NCBI GenBank assembly: GCA_002413355.1 | Contig: DHWV01000002.1 | Span: 27,402 to 33,918, forward strand | Direction of reading: 5' to 3' | Source of the DNA: Desulfobulbaceae bacterium UBA5173 | GTDB lineage: Bacteria; Desulfobacterota; Desulfobulbia; Desulfobulbales; Desulfobulbaceae | Length of the DNA: 6,517 nt | In this document: positions 6,376-6,517 of the stretch, piece after piece | How positions within the stretch are numbered: position 1 is the first letter of the stretch | Layout: the number at the start of each line of letters is the position of its first letter | Notes under the pieces: generated by a model | Seen by the model: only the letters and a program-made list of their open reading frames with translations | Told to the model about the DNA's origin: nothing | Database searches by the model: none | Made by a program: the position numbers and the translations under genes

Positions 6376-6517
6376 TGTGAATTCAAGTTCCAAGTGCAAC
6401 AGTTAAGTGGTCTCCCAAAAATAACTGTTTTGGTGTTTTAAAGCCAAGAGATTTTCTCGGTCTGGTGTTGAGTTTTTCCATAACAGCGTTGAATCCTGTT
6501 TGTTCAGCGTGTCGAAG
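6376..6517 (-). mobile_element. Transposase-3' end of an IS30-family insertion sequence (boundary approximate)
   Basis: The transposase tail implies that an insertion sequence continues beyond the right edge. In this family the terminal inverted repeat usually begins close to, or overlaps, the transposase stop, so the outer end is expected around 6370-6385. The candidate repeat is the stretch from about 6381 to 6404, which contains TTCAAGTTCCAAGTGCAAC. The opposite end is outside the window, so neither the repeat nor a target-site duplication can be confirmed. Confidence 0.55.
6383..6517 (-). CDS. IS30-family transposase, C-terminal fragment (cut by window edge)
   Basis: Reading the - strand from the window edge gives 44 codons ending at TGA (6385-6383). 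They contain MEKLNTRPRKSLGFKTPKQL and end in VALGT. The LNxRPRKxLGFKTP block followed by a short tail ending in VAL-x-T is, to my knowledge, the characteristic C-terminus of IS30-family DDE transposases. These enzymes catalyse copy-out/paste-in movement of their own element. The block falls shortly after the catalytic glutamate region, which with the rest of the protein lies beyond the window, so whether the gene is intact cannot be judged. It points toward argB, tail to tail. The DNA here is visibly more AT-rich than argB, in keeping with acquired sequence. Confidence 0.82.
   Translation of the reverse strand, partial: LRHAEQTGFNAVMEKLNTRPRKSLGFKTPKQLFLGDHLTVALGT

Overview
The window reads as ordinary chromosome of a Gram-negative, LPS-making bacterium. 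A deltaproteobacterium (Desulfobacterota, possibly Desulfobulbales) fits best. This rests on the style of the RpoN and ArgB proteins and on the lptA-lptB-rpoN-ptsN cluster; it is an inference from memory of these families, not a search result. Nearly all of the sequence is coding, in moderately GC-rich genes.

Layout, left to right. On the + strand come the 3' end of prfB (release factor 2, cut by the window edge just inside its GGQ motif), a complete monovalent cation:proton antiporter 3 bp later, and a small four-helix DUF486/DMT-type membrane protein 13 bp after that. These three look co-transcribed. A 167-bp AT-rich gap follows, where the + genes meet a leftward operon. That operon, read right to left on the - strand, is lptA (periplasmic LPS bridge), lptB (LPS-exporter ATPase), rpoN (sigma-54) and ptsN (EIIA-Ntr). 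A 155-bp gap separates lptA from the divergent argB (N-acetylglutamate kinase, with the features of the arginine-inhibited type). The last ~135 bp, on the - strand, are the C-terminal end of an IS30-family transposase, so an insertion sequence starts within about 70 bp of the argB stop codon.

How the genes relate: lptA/lptB belong to the Lpt export machine, and rpoN/ptsN to the sigma-54 and nitrogen-PTS regulatory module; their linkage is a classic conserved neighbourhood. Two usual members are missing here: hpf between rpoN and ptsN, and lptC (with kdsC/kdsD) upstream of lptA. The antiporter and DUF486 genes have no evident functional link to prfB beyond position.

I see no CRISPR array, tRNA, rRNA, phage or defence module, and no convincing novel system. 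The points most worth checking are the IS junction behind argB, the pruned lpt-rpoN cluster, and the Asn-Asp ion-site motif in the antiporter. No gene-free stretch exceeds 300 bp.
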